A stretch of 64,000 bases of DNA. It comes from Cercis canadensis. Its lineage: Eukaryota; Streptophyta; Magnoliopsida; Fabales; Fabaceae. The position numbers and the translations under genes were made by a program. The notes under the pieces were generated by a model. That model was not told the origin of the DNA and did not search any database. It was given only the letters and a program-made list of their open reading frames with translations. The DNA lies in contig QAOA01006129.1 of NCBI GenBank assembly GCA_003255065.1, forward strand, positions 175,766 through 239,765, in the 5' to 3' direction. Positions 11,170-22,397 of this stretch are shown here, in pieces (positions within the stretch are counted from its first letter, which is position 1; each line of letters starts with the position of its first letter).

Positions 11170-12625
11170 TGATTGGTGTTGTCGCTTAACCAATTAAATT
11201 AAATAGAATCTACTAATTAGAATGCAATAGAGGGCATAATCCGGGTTTGTCTCACAAGGAATGCAATGTGTAATCAATAATTTTAAGTTAAAAACAGGGG
11301 ATTTTTGAAACAAGATTATAATAGTAAATTGCAGAATTAAACAAAGATTAATGTAGTTGATTAAAGGTGTAACCTAGCTAAACATCCATCAAAAACCAGT
11401 TTGATTCATCCTAGATTAACATGAGTGATTAAGTCTTAATGTAGCAATGCTAATTGAGTTTAATCACAACCGAAATCTCTAATTGTGACTAATTATTCCT
11501 ACTAAGTTATTACTTAGAATTCAATTAACCACATACAAGCACTAATCTTGTAATCACAAAGACTAAGCAATTAGTGATTAATCTAAAAACCGAACATCAA
11601 TTAGCATAACATAGCTTCTCTGAATTCTAACCACAGATTAAAGATTGATCAATCTAAATTCTATTTCTTACTTCAATATCCATATAAATCACAAAGATCT
11701 CAATGAATTCATACAAAGATTAAAGCAAGGTAGAAATTCAAAGAAGAAGAAATTGCATTAAGCTTAATCCAATTAAGAACATGATCTCAAAATCAAAACC
11801 GAATTTAATCAAGAGTCTAACTTGGTTACAAGGATTCTACTCCTCCATGGTCATGAAATCCAAGCTCCAATGGAGAAGTGCAGTCATAAATCAAAGAGCT
11901 CCAAACTTTTCAAGAGAGAAAACAAAAGCTGCCTAGTCTAGAAAATGATAACTCGTCTGCCTCCTTTCTCTGCTTATAACTTCCTAAATTTCATGCACAC
12001 CTAATTTACCCCTAACCTAGTTTAAACCTCTGGACCTCAGCTTCAAATAGGCTCTGGTTTAGGCCTAATTGGGCCTGAATTGAGGAAGTTAAGCCCATTT
12101 AAGTCCATCTAGGTTCATATAGGTCTTTGGACTAATTAGTCATTTTTGATAGGTAATAAGACCATCTTAAATTCATAATTTGTTGAACTGCCCTTCATAA
12201 CAATTGAAGCCCTGCACCTTAGCTTTCCAATGGGACCAGTTTTAAGTCCATACGACATTTACAACACAAGTTATGGTTCAAACACTGCATGCGGGTCAGG
12301 ATCCAACGGCAGCAACTCTACTCTGACTTTCGGGTTACATTTGACCCACTGAACGTCTAAATTGTCCTTGGAGGTTTAAATGAAAGTTGTAGATAATCCT
12401 CATAGCTTTCCTACAAGGCAAGAATCATAATTTTTAGACATTCAGAACTAAATATATACCCAAAATACAGAATAGTGTGAAAACCCTAATAATACTGAAA
12501 AACACACTTAAGCCCAATTTGAACCTAATTAATAAAATATGACCCAAGTCCAATCAAATAAGCCCAAAATAGGATTAGGAGGTTAAAAATGAGGATTAAT
12601 TAATATATAAAAATAATATTCATCA
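11170..12625 (-). repeat. 5' LTR of element D
   Basis: In plus coordinates it runs from TGATTGGTGTTGTCGC to AATATTCATCA and keeps the canonical TG...CA ends. The PBS lies directly to its left. To its right the sequence is element E noncoding DNA rather than host DNA, which shows the insertion site. Confidence 0.88.
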
Positions 12626-13441
12626 CCCCCACACTTGGAAGTTTGTCCATCCCGGATAAATAAGAACTCATCAAAAGATCAATCAATGCTTTCATACTCC
12701 TTAAAGTTGGTAAAAATATGATTTTACACTAAGGGCTTGAAATGAGCTAAATGAAAGAATGGGAACAATTAAGCTCAAGGGGGAAATCAAGGGAAAAGAT
12801 GTTAGGTAGGCTAGGTAGCTAAAAGAAAGAAAAGATGACCTTCATCACATTCATGCATGCATATGACAATGTAGTCTCAAAAAGAAGCAAAATAAGTTCT
12901 AGAGTGTCAAACATCATGAGTACAATGCATACAAGAAAGAAATAGAGAATGACAATAGGCTCAAAAACTCACTAGGTATACACTATCAAGCTTAATCCAT
13001 CACATCAATTTCTATCACCAAATTAGCTAACTAAGAGATGCAAGAAATTCATTCAACATTGTTAGAAACCTCAAATTTACAATTGCTTCAAGCTCACCAC
13101 CTTTACAATTCTCAAAGTGCTATGAAAAATGCAAGAAGAAAACTAGAAAAAACATGCAGAATCAGAATAAAATATCAAAACAAAATTGAAAACAGCTAGG
13201 ACAAGGTGGGACAACAAACAGAAAGTGAAAACAGAACTAGAATTTTGAACAAAAACTTAAGCAGAAGCTTGAACATAATTTGGAACAGGCAGAACATAAT
13301 TAAAAACAGAAAACAAAGAAAGAAACAAGAACAGAAAACAACAACATAAATAGAAAATAGCAAAATAAAAACAAAAATAGCAAACAAAAATAAAAACAAG
13401 GACAGAAAACAAAAATAAGAACAAAAAATAGAAATAAACTC
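12626..13441 (-). mobile_element. element E 3' noncoding tract, right part
   Basis: This resumes the element E tail after the element D insertion. The plus strand begins with a C-run and ACACTTGGAAG, matching 7376-7395 of element D. Purine-rich runs at 13290-13440 give spurious hydrophobic frames on the minus strand. No gene is seen. Confidence 0.75.
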
Positions 13442-14520
13442 CCCTCAAGGTGGATAAACAGCATCACTCAAAGTCACATCTTCAACCAAACTCTCCTTAG
13501 CTCCATCATGAAATTGCTTAAGTCGATGGCCATTTACTTTGAAGGTCCTCCTCGTAGTCACTTCTTGAATTTCAATTGTACCGTAAGAAAAAGTGTTAGT
13601 GACAACAAATGGGCCCTCCTATCAGGATCTCAGTTTACCTGGCCACAACTTAAGGAAAGAATTGTATAGGAGCACTTTCTCCCCCACTTGGAATTCTTTC
13701 CGAAGGATCAACTTGTCATGAAAAGACTTAGTCTTTTCTTTGTAAGTCCGAAAGTTCTCAAAGGCCTCTAATCAAAGTTCCTATAACTCTTGAAGTTGCA
13801 ATTTCCTCTTGACTCTGGCTAGACCTATGTCCAAGCTACAAGCCTTAATCGCCCAAAGACAAACCTATAAGGTGACATGCCTATAGGTGTCTTATAGGCG
13901 CTCCAATAAGCCCATAGAGCATCCTATAGTTGCTTACTCTAATCCTTTCTATCCGGCCTCACTGTTTTCTCCAAAATCCACTTAATCTCTCGATTAGAGA
14001 CCTCAGCTTGGCCATTGGTTTGAGGGTGGTAAGGGGTTGAAGTCTTGTGGAAAACCTCATATTTACTTAGCAAGGTCTTCATGTGCCTATTGCAGAAGTG
14101 GGATCCTTGATCACTAATGATTACTTTGGGTATGCCAAACTTGCAAAAGATATGTGATATGACAAAATCTACAACCACATGAAAATCATCAGTCCTAGTG
14201 GGAATGGCCTCCACCCATTTGGAAACATAATCAACAGCCAATAGAACATAAACAAAGCCAAATAAGACAAGAAAAGAACCTATGAAATCAATGCCCCAAA
14301 CATCAAAAAGCTCATAGAACAACAAAGATTGTTGGGGTATCTCATTCCTACGAGTTATATTCCCTACCTTTTGACACTACTCACAAGATTTACAAAACAC
14401 ATAGGTATCATGAAACAGGGTGAACCAATATAAACTAGAATCTAATACTTTCCTAGATGTTCTCTGAGGACCAAAATGACCTCCACAAGCATAGGAATGA
14501 CAGAAAAAAAAAAAAGCACA
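13442..14520 (-). pseudogene. integrase of element E (broken)
   Basis: Minus-strand translation shows the three integrase parts in order. The HHCC-type zinc region at 14520-14380 contains GGHFGPQRT and a C-x2-C pair interrupted by a TAG. The DDE core (frame 14325-13939) contains [36 protein letters not shown] and [18 protein letters not shown], so the three acidic residues are present. The C-terminal part (13938-13442) has the GPFVV and NGHRLK type motifs with many stops. The family inserts retrotransposon cDNA into chromosomes. The core alone is open; the gene as a whole is inactive. Confidence 0.85.
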
Positions 14521-14644
14521 TAATGAAACTCATGGTTAGGTACTCATCTTCTAATTATTTGGTCACTATAAAATCTCCACAGATAAGGATCACCCCACAC
14601 ATAATATTTAGCCTCACTTTTTAATTTATCTATCTGTGTGCGTG

Positions 14645-16100
14645 TCAGGGTAAAACATGAGCAACCAAATAATTCACAAGATCAGCATACCAAGGAAACT
14701 CACCCTGCAGCCCTAAAAGCTGCTTATCAGGAAAGGAATCCTGAATAGGAAATGAATCAGAGGCTCTCTCTATTCTGCTCAAGTGATCAACAATCACATT
14801 TTCTGCTCCACTCCTATCTTTGATCTCAAGGTTAAATTCTTGGAGAAAGAGTATCCATCTAATTAATCTGGGTTTGGCCTCTAGCTTCTTTAGGAGGAAC
14901 TTGAGAGTTGCATGGTCAGAGAAAATCACCACATGAGAACAAAGCAAGTAAGATTTAAACTTATCTAAAGCAAAAACAATTGTTAAAAGCTCTTTTTCTA
15001 TTGTAGTGTAATTCGCTTGGGCAGAATCAAGTGTCCTCGAGGCGTAGTAGATGACATGATGGGCTTTGCAAACCCTCTGAGCAAGGATTGCTCCCACTGC
15101 ATAGTTTGATGCATCACACATCAATTTAAATGGTAGCATCCAGTCGAGAGGTTGGATTATGGGAGTTGAAGTGCGAGCTATCTTGAGATGATCAAATGCA
15201 TCTTTGCAGGATTGGTTGAAGATGAAGTCCACAACCTTTTGCAACAAGTTGGATAGTGGAACGACAATTTTGTTGAAGTCACGGATGAAGCATCGGTAGA
15301 ATCCTGCATGACCAAGAAAAGAACGAATTTCTCGCACGCATGTGGGGTAAGGCAACGAAGAAATAACATCAATCTTGGCAAGATCTACCTCTATGCCCTT
15401 GCTAAAGACTACATGTCCTAAAACTATACCTTGTTCTACCATAAAATGACATTTTTCAAAATTCAGAACGAGATTAGTTTCAATGTAACTATACAGTACT
15501 CTAGACAAACTATCCAAGCAGTCATCAAAGGAAGAACCATACACAGTGAAATCATCCATGAATATTCACCTTCATACAGTTCTCTATAAAATTAGAAAAG
15601 ATACTAACCATGCAACGTTGGAAGGTACTTGGAGCATTACAAAGACCAAATGGCATCCTCCGGTATGCAAAAGTGCCAAATGGGCATGTGAATGTTGTCT
15701 TCTCCTGATCTTTTGGGGCTATATGTATATGAAAGTAACTAGTAAAACCATTTAGAAAACAGTAGTGTGACTTCCCTGCTAGCTGCTCCAATATTTGATC
15801 AATGAAGGGAAGAGGGTAATGGTCTTTGCGGGTGGCCTGATTAAGCCTTTTATAATCGATACAGACCCTCTAGATATTCTGAACTCGAGTGGGAATGAGC
15901 TTATTATGCTGGTTCTTCACCACTGTCACTCCTGACTTCTTTAGGACAACTTGCACTGGACTCACCTATTTGTTGTCTGAGATTGGATAGATGATACCAG
16001 CTTGAAGAAGCTTAGTTATTTCCATTTTAACCACTTCTAGAATCAGGGGGTTGAGTCTCCTCTATGGCTGCCTCACTGACTTAGCATATTCTTCAAGTAA
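14645..16100 (-). pseudogene. reverse transcriptase and RNase H of element E (broken)
   Basis: Read on the minus strand, RT begins near 16100 with a KLLQAGIIYPI motif, continues through YPLPFIDQILEQLAGKSHY (15830-15770) and RRMPFGLCNAPSTFQRCMV (about 15660), and changes frame just before the catalytic MDD motif (MDDFTVYGSS at 15559). The LGHAGFYRCFIRDFNK connection follows near 15310. RNase H (15150-14770) shows CDASNYAVGAILAQR, YASRTLDSAQANYTT and SDHATLKFLLKK. The 304-residue frame 15559-14645 is still open. Stops lie upstream of 15791. The enzymes copy element RNA into DNA and remove the RNA strand. The sequence fits the Athila lineage. Confidence 0.88.
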
Positions 16101-16341
16101 AATTTTGTGCATGCAAGTAGAAGGGCTAATGCTAGGTATATCTGCAAGTGTCCACCTAATTGCCTTCTTGTTCTGCCTCAGAATATGCAACAATTTTTCT
16201 TCTTGGCTAGGTTGAAGATTATGGGCTATAATGACTGGTAGCTGCTCATTCTCCTCTAAAAATGCATACTTTAGATGCTCACGGAGAGGTTTAAGCTCTA
16301 GTTTGGGCGGCTACACTATGGAAGGAAGTAATGTCGTGGCT

Positions 16342-17584
16342 TGACGGATGTCGAATCGTACAAAATTACAATACTAATTGTAACTAAATTGTAGTATAGG
16401 ATGTAACCAGTGTCGTCTCCCAAGGATTCACTAGAATAGTTAATCTACTAAGACTCCAACGTGAATAGAATAGGGGGGTTTTGTGTTGAATGCAGAATAA
16501 TAAGAGTTCAGAAAGCAATAAACAGAATTTAGTCAAGTAGAGAAAACATAATTAACTCAAGCAGGCAACCAAACCCTAATCCATCCTTGTTCACTAAAGA
16601 TTATCTAGATCTGATTTAATTCTTGGTTAAATATTACCTTGAACCCCTAACAGTAACACTTAGAATTCCTACTGATTACCAATCAGGATTCAATTAATCT
16701 TGGAATAAAGAATCTAGGCAACCGCTCTATATCACTAAGTCCAAATTAATTTGAGAAACGAAGTGTCCAAGTTAACCATATATTAAAGACCTTTAAAATA
16801 TGATAGCAATTTGATTACTGTGATGAACTTAATCAACCGATTTAAATTCAAATAACACATGCAATTAAAATACCATTTAATCACATGAAGATGAGAAGAA
16901 GTAGTCAATCAAATTGTATTAAATCAAACCTGGATTGAAGCACAAGAACTATGGATTAACAAGTCTGGTTCCTCTTGAATTGATTATAGAAGTACTTAGC
17001 CTTCCATGGAAGGCTTAAACAAAAAGAAAAGGTCTAAACTCGAACTCAAGAACAGGAGGCAACAGCTTCAGATGATAATGTGGTGATCTCTATTATTCTC
17101 AACAACTTAAGAATAAATACTAGCTGATTGCCTCCTCTAGGTTTCCTAATTACAAAATTAAACCCTAGTGACATGTGTGCTGGCCAAAATAGCATATGTT
17201 AGGCCAATAAACAAGTAGTGGTCCAATAGGCAGGCCCACAGAATGGAATAAGTTGATGCTGGGCCGATGCAGAAAATCTGGACTGCTTGCATGCGAATTT
17301 CAGTTGTCCAGACGCAAGAATCAGCTTTTGGGATTTTCATATGAAATGTATAATTTTCTGTCAGCTTTCCTAGAAAGCTAGAATCACATCAATTGGACAT
17401 CTGCAGCTCAAGATATAGTGAAAATGTAAGCAATGCCAGAAATCAATAATTATGCAATTAAAGTCCAAAAGCACCAACAAGTCCAAATCCACAAAATACG
17501 TCTATGGGCTATGGAAATCAGTAGAAACACACACTAAAAGTCTAAGTATAAGGGAAACAAATAGTGTAAAATAATGTCTTATCA
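16342..17584 (-). repeat. solo LTR of family A inside element E pol
   Basis: The plus strand starts TGACGGATGTCGAATCGTAC and ends AAATAATGTCTTATCA. This is the reverse complement of the LTRs of element A. There is no internal element DNA next to it. The flanks TGGCT (16337-16341) and TGACT (17585-17589) form a 4-of-5 target duplication, so this is a complete solo LTR left by recombination between two LTRs. It separates the protease and RT parts of element E. Confidence 0.88.
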
Positions 17585-18240
17585 TGACTACTACCTCTAT
17601 TGCACAAATCTGAGCATGCTTAGCATTAACTACCACTGCAACCTCTGTGATAGAATCATCACTCTCTCATAATGGAGCAATTTCAGAACACGCAGAGCAA
17701 GTAGAATCACCACCATAATTACAACACATAGAATCATCCAAAAACAGCAAGTCAGGAAATTCAGAGGGAAATCTATCATAAACCTCATCGACCAGCTCAT
17801 CAATAATATTAATGCAGTAAAGAAAATGGCTTCCATGGTATATTTCATGGCATCAAGGATATTAAACTGAACAATACTATCACTAAACTGCATGGAAAGG
17901 GTTCCTGCATGCACATCTATCTTGGTTTTGTTGGTCTTGAGGAAAGGTCTCCCAAGAATGATGGGAGTCCTGCTGCTTGTTGACTCTCCCTCCATGTCTA
18001 GAATGTAGAAGTCTGCTAGGAAGATTAACTCATTAACTTGGACTAGCTCATCTTCAATGAGTGTGGCAGGGTAAGCATTACTTCTATTGGCCAGTTGAAT
18101 CATTACTCCTTTTAGTTGCAAAGTCTAAATCCAAGTGATTGGAACACTGACTTTGACATGACATTGATAGAAGCTCCAAGGTCTAGCATAGCATCCTCAA
18201 ATTTTCATTTTCCAATGACACAGGGTATAGTAAAAGTCCC
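17585..18240 (-). pseudogene. protease and linker of element E (broken)
   Basis: The minus strand carries an aspartic protease-like core. DLGASINVMSKSVF lies near 18175-18140, with the active-site Asp in the D-L-G triad, followed after a stop and frame change by IQLANRSNAYPATLIEDELV, FLADFYILDMEG and ILGRPFLKTNKTKIDVHAGT in the frame 18121-17630. The tail has the Cys-rich acidic linker (CCNYGGDSTCSACSE type) before the solo LTR. In gypsy elements this enzyme cuts the polyprotein. The open part is 163 codons, but the active-site part is in another frame. Confidence 0.8.
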
Positions 18241-18779
18241 AGGATCTTAGCACTTTTGAGGCATAGGTTGAATGAGGGAAGAAACATTATGGCCCATACT
18301 GACTCGTTCATTGCCCTTTAGTTTTCTCTTATGAGTGCACAACTCCTTCAGGAACTTCGCATAGTTTGGAATCTGCTTGATTGCCTTTAGCAATGGGATG
18401 TTGATTTCAACTCTTCTAAAAGTCTCTAGAAGCTCTCTCTCTCTTTCTCTACCTCATCCAATTTTCTGGATTAGATAGCTCTCTGTGGAAAAGGCATAGG
18501 CACAGAATAGTTGTCTTCTGCTACTGTGGCATCTCTGGAGTAGGACTACTCTGGCTGGAATTGCTAGGGTCAACAACAGGTTTATCTTGCACATTCAGTT
18601 TACTCTGCTACTGTTGGAATGTGTAACTGCAGGGTCTAGAATGGACTTGCCACTCCTAAGCATAATGGCACTCACGTTCCCCTTTGGATTGGAAATTATT
18701 TGTGAGGGAAGTTGGGCAGAACCTTGAGCTTGCAGTTGACTAATTAATGAAGCTAGTTGGCTAATTTGAGTCTCCAAAT
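18241..18779 (-). pseudogene. gag tail of element E
   Basis: The minus-strand frame 18777-18595 reads ETQISQLASLISQLQAQGSA and then GNVSAIMLRSGKS. These motifs match the end of gag and start of the PR region in element A (about 33180-33330). The codons upstream are continued on the far side of solo LTR F at 20275 and beyond. Confidence 0.75.
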
Positions 18780-20269
18780 TGATATTTGCCTATTATGCCT
18801 TTAAGTTTCATGTTTTACCAATGGATTCTTACTTAGATTTGAGTAAATTTGCTTTAAACATGGTACTTAACTCATGTATTTGTGTTATCAGGTGTTTCTC
18901 TAGTTGATCAAGCTAAAGGAAGGATTTTAGGAAGTTTCTGGAGCAAAATTAGAAGAATTCGAAGTGCAGATAGGGGACATGACCCACACACGGCTGTGTG
19001 TGTGCCTGTGTCCAGCATCCAAAAAGCCTTGCTCCAGTTTAATGAGAAACACGGCCAGGATTTGTGAATAACACGCCCGTGTTGGTGCCGTGTTCGCTGT
19101 CCAGAGACACTTTGAGATGAACATGCCTTCAGCATAAGTGAACATGGCCATGTTGATGTTAACATGACCTGAAGAAGAAGAGACACAATTGTGTTGTATG
19201 CCGTGTTTTCAGTCTAGAAAAGGCAACTTAAGTGACATGCCCAGCAACCATAAGTGAACACGGTCGTGTCCAGGCCATGTTTGAGCTTCTAAAGGTGAAA
19301 CCTTAGAATTCAAAGTAGTATATATATTCATTTAAGAGGGGAAGTAAGGAGCTCTGTCTTTTTGGACATCAAGAGGCAGATATCAGAGCCAGAGGCGGCA
19401 GCCCAACCCTAGAGGGTTGAAGAAGAACATGATAGAAGATCAACCTCTTGAAAGAACTTCATGAGAATGAGTTTTTCTGATTCTATCTTGTCTTCTCTGT
19501 ATTTTGTTGATTCATATTTTATCATGAACTAATTTGTAAAGGTTTAGATAGGATGAACCCTAGAACTATATTTGCACTCTTCTCTCTTTGATTTAATGAG
19601 ATTACCATTCCTTTCTTAGAATTGTCTATGATTATTAATTGTGTTGGGTTGATAAAACATGCTATAGATTTAACACTAGATTTCAGTTTATAGATTGAGA
19701 AATTGTAAATTGAACAAGATCACTTGTAGGCAGTGGAATTTGCTTGGAATCACTAGAGATAGGGTCCACATAAGTCTTATGATTTGAGTTAATGTACTAA
19801 GGAAATTCATAGAACATGAGCTAATACATTTTTAGGGGTTTTGATTAAGAAGAGATTTCAGTCAATCAACCTAGGAATAGATGTCATATTGCTTGAGAAA
19901 GAATAAGGCATAATTCACGAATTTCCATCAGTCTAAGTAAAGATTTGGTGACCATTGAGTTAAAAATGAAAGTGCAATGTTTGTTCTAGGGAGATTCTTA
20001 TCTAGACCTGTCCTTCTCAATTGATAAATCTATCAAATTCCTTGTTATTATTTTCTTGTCTTGTTTATATTAGTTTAGATTAAGTAGTTCATTAATTAAA
20101 CCACAATTCTAAGATTAGATAATAGAAAAATGATTACTACTAATAGCTATAGTTCCTTGTGGGAATGATATCCATACTCGATTAAACTATTCTACAAAAT
20201 GATAGGTACACTTGCCTAGAGTGATTGTAGTATTGATTTAATTGAATACAATTCTAAATCGAAACATCA
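18780..20269 (+). repeat. solo LTR of family F inside element E gag
   Basis: The repeat starts TGATATTTGCCTATTATGCC, ends CTAAATCGAAACATCA, and is flanked by perfect copies of CAAAT (18775-18779 and 20270-20274). Removing it and one CAAAT restores a continuous gag frame. It is 1490 bp with no PBS, polypurine tract or gene beside it. It belongs to a different family from A to E: it carries several ACACGGCCGTGT-like palindromic words at 18980-19270. Orientation was judged from the CGAAACATCA ending and is less sure. Confidence 0.88.
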
Positions 20270-21621
20270 CAAATTCTATATGGTAGCTCCAGTGCTTTGC
20301 TAGAATTGGAGGTTATTGGCTGCTAACTTCTTTATGAGCTCTTCTAGGGTAGGTTCAGATTGGCCAGAGGTGGTGGCTTGCTGCTTGGCAGGTTGGAATG
20401 GTTGTGATCTATTATGGAATCCTGATGGTCTATTTTGGTATAACTGGAAAGTTTGGGAATTATGTTGTTGTGGCTGCATATTGTCATACCTCAGGTTTGG
20501 ATGGTCTCTCCAACTAAGATTATATGTGCTAGAGAAATGGTAATTTCTTTGTTGATGGGGCTAGTAGTACTGAGATTGAGAGTACTGAGGCTTGTTGGGG
20601 AAAACATTGGCTGCAGTTGTTGTCTGGTTAGGAATAACAGAAACATCTTCTTGAAGGGTAGGACAAGCATCAATAGGATAGAAGGAACAAGCACAAATGC
20701 CATAAAGTCGGATTGGTTGCACTGGCTGCACTGGTGGCATGGCTGGTTGTTGGTGTTGGCCTATTGCTAATTGTCTCACCAAGGATGTCAACTCATCAAG
20801 TCTATACTCCATCCTCTGTTGGTCAGTAGGCGATGCAACAACCTTATTGAGTCCTCTAGTGGTAGGAACCATCCGAGCACCAAACTATTGGGAATTTGTA
20901 GCCATGTTAGCAATTATGCTTCTGGCAGCAATTGGTGTTTTATCTGCCAATACTCCTCCACTAGCAGCATCAATCATACTCCTCTCCATAAGCAGTAAAT
21001 CTTCATAGAAGTATTGAATCAATAGCTGGTCACTAATCTGATGGTGAGGGTAGCTTAAGCACAACTTCTTGAATCTTTCCCAATATTCATGCAAGGTCTC
21101 TCTTGGTAATTGCCTTATACCACATATGTCTTTTCTAATTGCAACAGTCCTAGAGGCAGGGAAAAACTTCTCAAGGAATAGCCTCTTCATATCATTCCAA
21201 TTCATCATTGAACCTTGTGAAAGGTAATAAAGTCAATCATTGCCTGCATCTGCAAGAGAAAAAGGAAATGCTCTCAATTTGTTGTGCTCCTCAAGTATCC
21301 CTTGTAGCTTCATGGTGGAACAGACCCATGGAATTCCTTTAAATGCTTATGGGGATCCTCACCTGCAAGGCCATGGAACTTTGGCAACAAATGGATTAAT
21401 CTATATTTGAGTTCAAAAGCAATATTAGTATCAGGGTATTGAATCCCAAAAGGTTGATAAGCAACATAAGGGGCAGCTAATTCCTTAAGAGTTTTAGCAT
21501 GTATATTATTCTCAGCTATAGTATGCTCTATATGATCAGTAGCTCTACATGCCCTAGCAAGTGTGTGCAAGGTCCTCTCTATTTCAGAATCAACTTAAAG
21601 TAGTTCAAAACGAGAAGACAT
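20270..21621 (-). pseudogene. gag of element E (capsid and knuckle region)
   Basis: The likely start is the ATG at 21621-21619, giving MSSRFELL and then an in-frame stop. TLHTLARAC and ELAAPYVAYQPFGIQYPD follow, then after a frame change WNDMKRLFLEKFFPASRTVA, GIRQLPRETLHEYWERFKKL and YPHHQISDQLLIQYFYEDLL (21200-21000), which is the retrotransposon capsid domain. The knuckle near 20700 reads YGICACSFYPIDAC, with the first Cys and the His replaced by Tyr. Gag packages the element RNA. It is broken at several points. Confidence 0.85.
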
Positions 21622-21947
21622 AGACATACACCATGCACAAAAATGACCGAATACTAAAACACACAAAAACACAACAAACTAAGGCTAGTTGAAGTATCTA
21701 AATATTTTAAAAAAATATGAGACAACCACAGAATGAAACCTAGATGAAAATGCAACTCAAAAATCAAATAAAATTTTTTAAAAAATTAGAAAAGTGGTCA
21801 AAATGATGGAATTTGGCCAAAAGAAGGTGTTGCTTATAGCGAAGTAGTCAATTATCATCATTGATCCATTTTCCTTCAACTAACCAATTTTCAAGTCAAT
21901 CGGACCTAAGAAATCGTACACAGTTCTAACTGTGGAACACCCGAAAT
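21622..21947 (-). mobile_element. element E leader, left part
   Basis: This is untranslated leader on the minus strand, homologous to 31470-31860 in element A. It ends at CCCGAAAT, the target duplicated by the hAT insertion, and resumes at 27269. No gene is seen. Confidence 0.65.
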
Positions 21948-21969
21948 CAATGTTTTAAAAACCGGACCG
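21948..21969. repeat. left terminal inverted repeat of the hAT element
   Basis: The 22 bases CAATGTTTTAAAAACCGG plus ACCG mirror the right end at 27247-27268 with one difference at position 3. CA at the tip is usual for hAT ends. Confidence 0.9.
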
Positions 21970-22397
21970 GTGATCGAACCGGTATGGCAAAAAATGACCG
22001 ATCGGACCCGGTCACACTAAATACATGTTTTTAAAAATTTATAATTTAAGTACAATATAGCATATTTTTCATAAAATAACAAAAAATGACTACAAAACAA
22101 AGAAAAATATTTAAAATTTACTGAAACTAATTCACAAAGAATAAACATGTAACATAATCATAACTTTTAATCAAACACAAGTCTCAAACTCATAATTCAA
22201 ATACAACTATAATCTCAATCTCAAAATCTCAAAACAAAATATATAACACAAACTTAATTCATCAAACACATTTGTCATCTTCATGCATTCTTCTCAAATT
22301 GAGGAGGATCTTGGTTGAACCAAGCATGTGCCTCACTTAAATCAATCTCGCCACTTTCATAACTATTTGTTATACCAATTGAATCTAAGTCAATTCC

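Larger units (their letters stand above)
5193..12625 (-). mobile_element. element D: non-autonomous Athila-like LTR element inserted in element E
   Basis: Two LTRs of 1455 and 1456 bp, roughly 95 percent identical by eye, flank a 4.5-kb interior. The interior has a PBS at its right end (11147-11164) and a polypurine tract at its left end (6648-6664), so the element reads on the minus strand. Flanking bases CCTCC (5188-5192) and CCCCC (12626-12630) form a 4-of-5 target duplication inside the C-rich tract of element E. The interior has only the C-terminal half of gag, a piece of the PR-RT linker, an unidentified coding stretch (about 9080-8340) and the last codons of pol. No protease core, RT, RNase H or integrase is seen, so it would need another element's enzymes. 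Confidence 0.88.
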
